Positions 6,496-8,452 of a stretch of DNA of 8,452 nucleotides are shown here, piece by piece. Made by a program: the position numbers and the translations under genes. The stretch's first letter is position 1. Every line of letters starts with the position of its first letter. The stretch is from an uncultured Flavobacteriaceae bacterium (GTDB lineage: Bacteria > Bacteroidota > Bacteroidia > Flavobacteriales > Flavobacteriaceae): positions 1 to 8,452 of the forward strand of contig CALZKX010000207.1 of the NCBI GenBank assembly GCA_945788155.1. The letters are read 5' to 3'. The notes under the pieces were generated by a model. That model ran no database searches. It had not been told where the DNA came from and saw nothing but the letters and a program-made list of their open reading frames with translations.

Positions 6496-6509
6496 GAATA
6501 AAAAGCGGA

Positions 6510-6521
6510 CTTAAAATGGTT
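6510..6521 (-). repeat. Second copy of the 12-bp AACCATTTTAAG element
   Basis: Read on the minus strand, AACCATTTTAAG lies 14 bases upstream of the -7-like box of the sigma operon. It is identical to the copy at 4769-4780 before the UbiA-like gene. If it marks the -35 region of a promoter read by this ECF factor, the sigma would activate itself and the UbiA-like gene. The differing distances to the start codons and -7 boxes argue for caution. Confidence 0.35.
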
Positions 6522-6569
6522 TTGTGATAAGTTTAAGGATGTGTTGTATAGATTGGATTTATGATGCGT

Positions 6570-8452
6570 TTATTTCAACAACCCAGCACGCCTCAACAAA
6601 GCCTCAGGTTTTGGTTCTTGACCACGAAAACGTTTATACAACACCATTGGATCTTCAGTACCTCCTTGTGAGAGTACATGTTCTTTAAACTTATTGGCAA
6701 CTGTTTTATTGAAAACACCCTTTTCTTTAAAATGTTCAAAAGCATCGGCATCTAGAACTTCAGCCCATTTATAACTGTAATATCCAGACGAATACCCACC
6801 TTGAAAAATATGTGCAAAAGCGGTACTCATACAGTTCTCAGTAACATCAGGATATAAAAGTGTGTCACCAAATGCTTTTAGTTCTTGTGCTTTTACATTT
6901 TTTATTGTCTCTGGCGACTCGCCAGCATGCCAACTCATATCCAATAAACCAAAACTTATTTGACGAAGGGTTTGCATACCTTCATGAAACGTTGAAGATT
7001 CTTTTATTTTGTTTACTAAATCCATTGGAATCACTTCATTGGTTTTATAATGCTTTGCAAATAATTCCAGTGCTTCTTTTTCGTAGCACCAATTTTCCAT
7101 CACCTGACTTGGTAGTTCTACAAAATCCCAATACACCGAAGTTCCTGATAAACTAGGATACGTTGTATTGGCTAACATGCCATGAAGCGCATGACCAAAC
7201 TCATGGAACAACGTAGTCACTTCGTTAAAGGTGAGGAGTGAAGGTTTGCTTTTTGTAGGCTTGGTGAAATTGCAAACAATAGATACATGTGGTCGCTCTT
7301 CTTTACCATTTTGAACATATTGCGGCTTATAAGAAGTCATCCACGCTCCATTGCGTTTTCCTGCTCTTGGAAAGAAGTCGGCATAAAAAACAGACACTAA
7401 ATTATCTTTATTGTCTGTAACTTTGTAAGTTAATACATCGTCATGATATATATCTATGTTGTCAATTTCTTCAAAATTTAAATCAAAGAGTTTGTTTGCT
7501 ACCTTAAAGGCACCATTAATGACATTTTCGAGTTTAAAATAGGGTTTTAGTTTTTCATCATCTAAATCAAATAGCTTTTGTTTTAACTTTTCAGAATAGT
7601 AAGCGGAATCCCATTTTTGCAACTCATCAATATTATCTAAATCTTTTGCAAAATTTTCAAGGTTTGCAAATTCTCGCTCTGCTGCTGGTTTAGCTTTTTC
7701 CAATAATTCATTTAAAAAGCTTTCAACCTTTTCAGGTGTCTTTGCCATACGCTCTTCTAACACAAAATGAGCATGTGTTTTATAGCCTAATAGTTGTGCA
7801 CGTTTAAACCTAAGATTGGTGATTTTAATAACAATATCTTGATTATCCAGTTCATCATTTTTAAAGGCTTTACTTCCAAATGCTAACGACAATCTTTTAC
7901 GTAATTCACGATTATCGGTATACGTCATAAACGGAATATAACTTGGATAATCTAAAGTTGTTAACCAACCTTTTTTGTTTTTGCTTTCGGCTAGTTGTTT
8001 AGCTGCTTCTTTAGCACCTTCAGGTAGTCCAGACAAGTCGCTTTCATTAGTAATTAGCATTTCAAATTTATTGGTTTCGGCCAGCACATTTTCACCAAAC
8101 TTTAATTTTAGTTGGCTTAATTCTTTATCGATAGCGCGAAGTTGCTCTTTTTTATCATCAGCAAGATTGGCTCCATTTCTGGAAAAACTTTTATAGCGTT
8201 TGTCAAGTATAGTTTTTTGTTCTTCGTTTAGGTTTTTTGGTTCAGTGCCGTAAACGGTTTTTATGCGTTTAAACAAGTCTTCATTTAAAGTGATATCGTT
8301 ACTAAATTCTGATAGTAAAGGAGAAACTTCTTGTGCTATTTTTTGAATCTCATCATTAGTTTCGGCTGAATTTAAGTTGAAGAAAATACTTGAAATTCTT
8401 TCCAATTCTTGACCTGAAAATTCTAAAGCTTCTATCGTATTTTCAAAAGTTG
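6570..8452 (-). CDS. M3-family zinc metallopeptidase (Dcp/oligopeptidase A type), 5' end missing
   Basis: A thimet-oligopeptidase-like enzyme that degrades short peptides, probably in the cytoplasm. The reading frame runs open to the right edge without a start: codons from 8450 down to 8406 read TFENTIEALEFSGQE, which continues smoothly into LERISSIFFNLNSAETN. The leucine codon TTG at 8405 is therefore internal, not a start. About 626 codons are present, and roughly 45-60 N-terminal residues are missing if the usual length of about 675-690 holds. Counting from the TTG, the zinc site is H401-E-F-G-H405 with the third ligand Glu430 in DFVELPSQ, the normal 25-residue spacing. The substrate-side segment HIFQGGYSSGYYSYKWAEVL (532-551) keeps the conserved His and tyrosines. 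The C-terminal GLLK ending is intact. Whether it acts as a dipeptidyl carboxypeptidase (Dcp) or an oligopeptidase (PrlC) is not decidable here, and any signal peptide would lie outside the window. Confidence 0.93.
   Translation of the reverse strand, partial: TFENTIEALEFSGQELERISSIFFNLNSAETNDEIQKIAQEVSPLLSEFSNDITLNEDLFKRIKTVYGTEPKNLNEEQKTILDKRYKSFSRNGANLADDKKEQLRAIDKELSQLKLKFGENVLAETNKFEMLITNESDLSGLPEGAKEAAKQLAESKNKKGWLTTLDYPSYIPFMTYTDNRELRKRLSLAFGSKAFKNDELDNQDIVIKITNLRFKRAQLLGYKTHAHFVLEERMAKTPEKVESFLNELLEKAKPAAEREFANLENFAKDLDNIDELQKWDSAYYSEKLKQKLFDLDDEKLKPYFKLENVINGAFKVANKLFDLNFEEIDNIDIYHDDVLTYKVTDNKDNLVSVFYADFFPRAGKRNGAWMTSYKPQYVQNGKEERPHVSIVCNFTKPTKSKPSLLTFNEVTTLFHEFGHALHGMLANTTYPSLSGTSVYWDFVELPSQVMENWCYEKEALELFAKHYKTNEVIPMDLVNKIKESSTFHEGMQTLRQISFGLLDMSWHAGESPETIKNVKAQELKAFGDTLLYPDVTENCMSTAFAHIFQGGYSSGYYSYKWAEVLDADAFEHFKEKGVFNKTVANKFKEHVLSQGGTEDPMVLYKRFRGQEPKPEALLRRAGLLK

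Noticed and set aside
6463..6569. A terminator for the M3 peptidase gene formed by CTTAAA and TTTAAG.
   Set aside because: The six-base stem has a single GC pair, a long loop and no following T-run, so it is not supportable.
6860..7156. A 98-codon plus-strand open frame opposite the M3 peptidase gene.
   Set aside because: It covers the conserved catalytic-domain codons of the peptidase in antisense. Its hydrophobic look comes from the complement of Lys- and Glu-rich codons, and no promoter or domain is seen.

Overview
The window looks like chromosomal DNA from a member of the Bacteroidetes, most likely the Flavobacteriaceae. The base composition is AT-rich. Genes are not preceded by Shine-Dalgarno sequences. 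Upstream regions carry TAnnTTTG-type -7 boxes, and the protein set (single-chain GcvP, an M3 dipeptidase, an ECF sigma factor with a tiny Cys/His-rich partner, a KASIII-like synthase) fits marine or freshwater flavobacteria. No tRNA, rRNA, CRISPR array, insertion sequence, phage gene or transfer signature was seen.

Layout from left to right: (1) Positions 1-1744, minus strand, hold a tight three-gene cluster transcribed right to left: a KASIII/FabH-like thiolase-fold synthase, a small SAM methyltransferase-like protein, and a family-2 glycosyltransferase cut by the window edge. The junctions are a 1-bp gap and a 4-bp ATGA overlap. (2) Positions 1745-1843 hold a long hairpin with a U-run, probably the gcvP terminator, with a possible promoter for the KASIII cluster lying inside it. 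(3) Positions 1844-4693, minus, are gcvP, the P-protein of the glycine cleavage system. (4) Positions 4694-4811 are a divergent promoter region. (5) Positions 4812-5642, plus, encode a nine-helix membrane protein of the UbiA prenyltransferase type whose first Asp motif is eroded. (6) Positions 5632-6462, minus, hold an ECF sigma factor followed by an 88-residue zinc-finger-like protein, a probable sigma/anti-sigma pair. (7) Positions 6570-8452, minus, are most of an M3-family zinc peptidase whose N-terminus lies beyond the right edge.

Functionally this is mainly housekeeping (glycine catabolism, peptide turnover) mixed with less understood lineage genes. The KASIII, methyltransferase and glycosyltransferase cluster suggests acyl chain building plus modification and glycosylation of an envelope lipid or similar product, but the product cannot be read from sequence. 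No clearly new large system is visible. The best leads are the overlapping terminator/promoter before the KASIII gene, the degenerate UbiA and methyltransferase motifs, a 12-bp sequence shared by two upstream regions, and the sigma factor with its soluble Cys/His partner.
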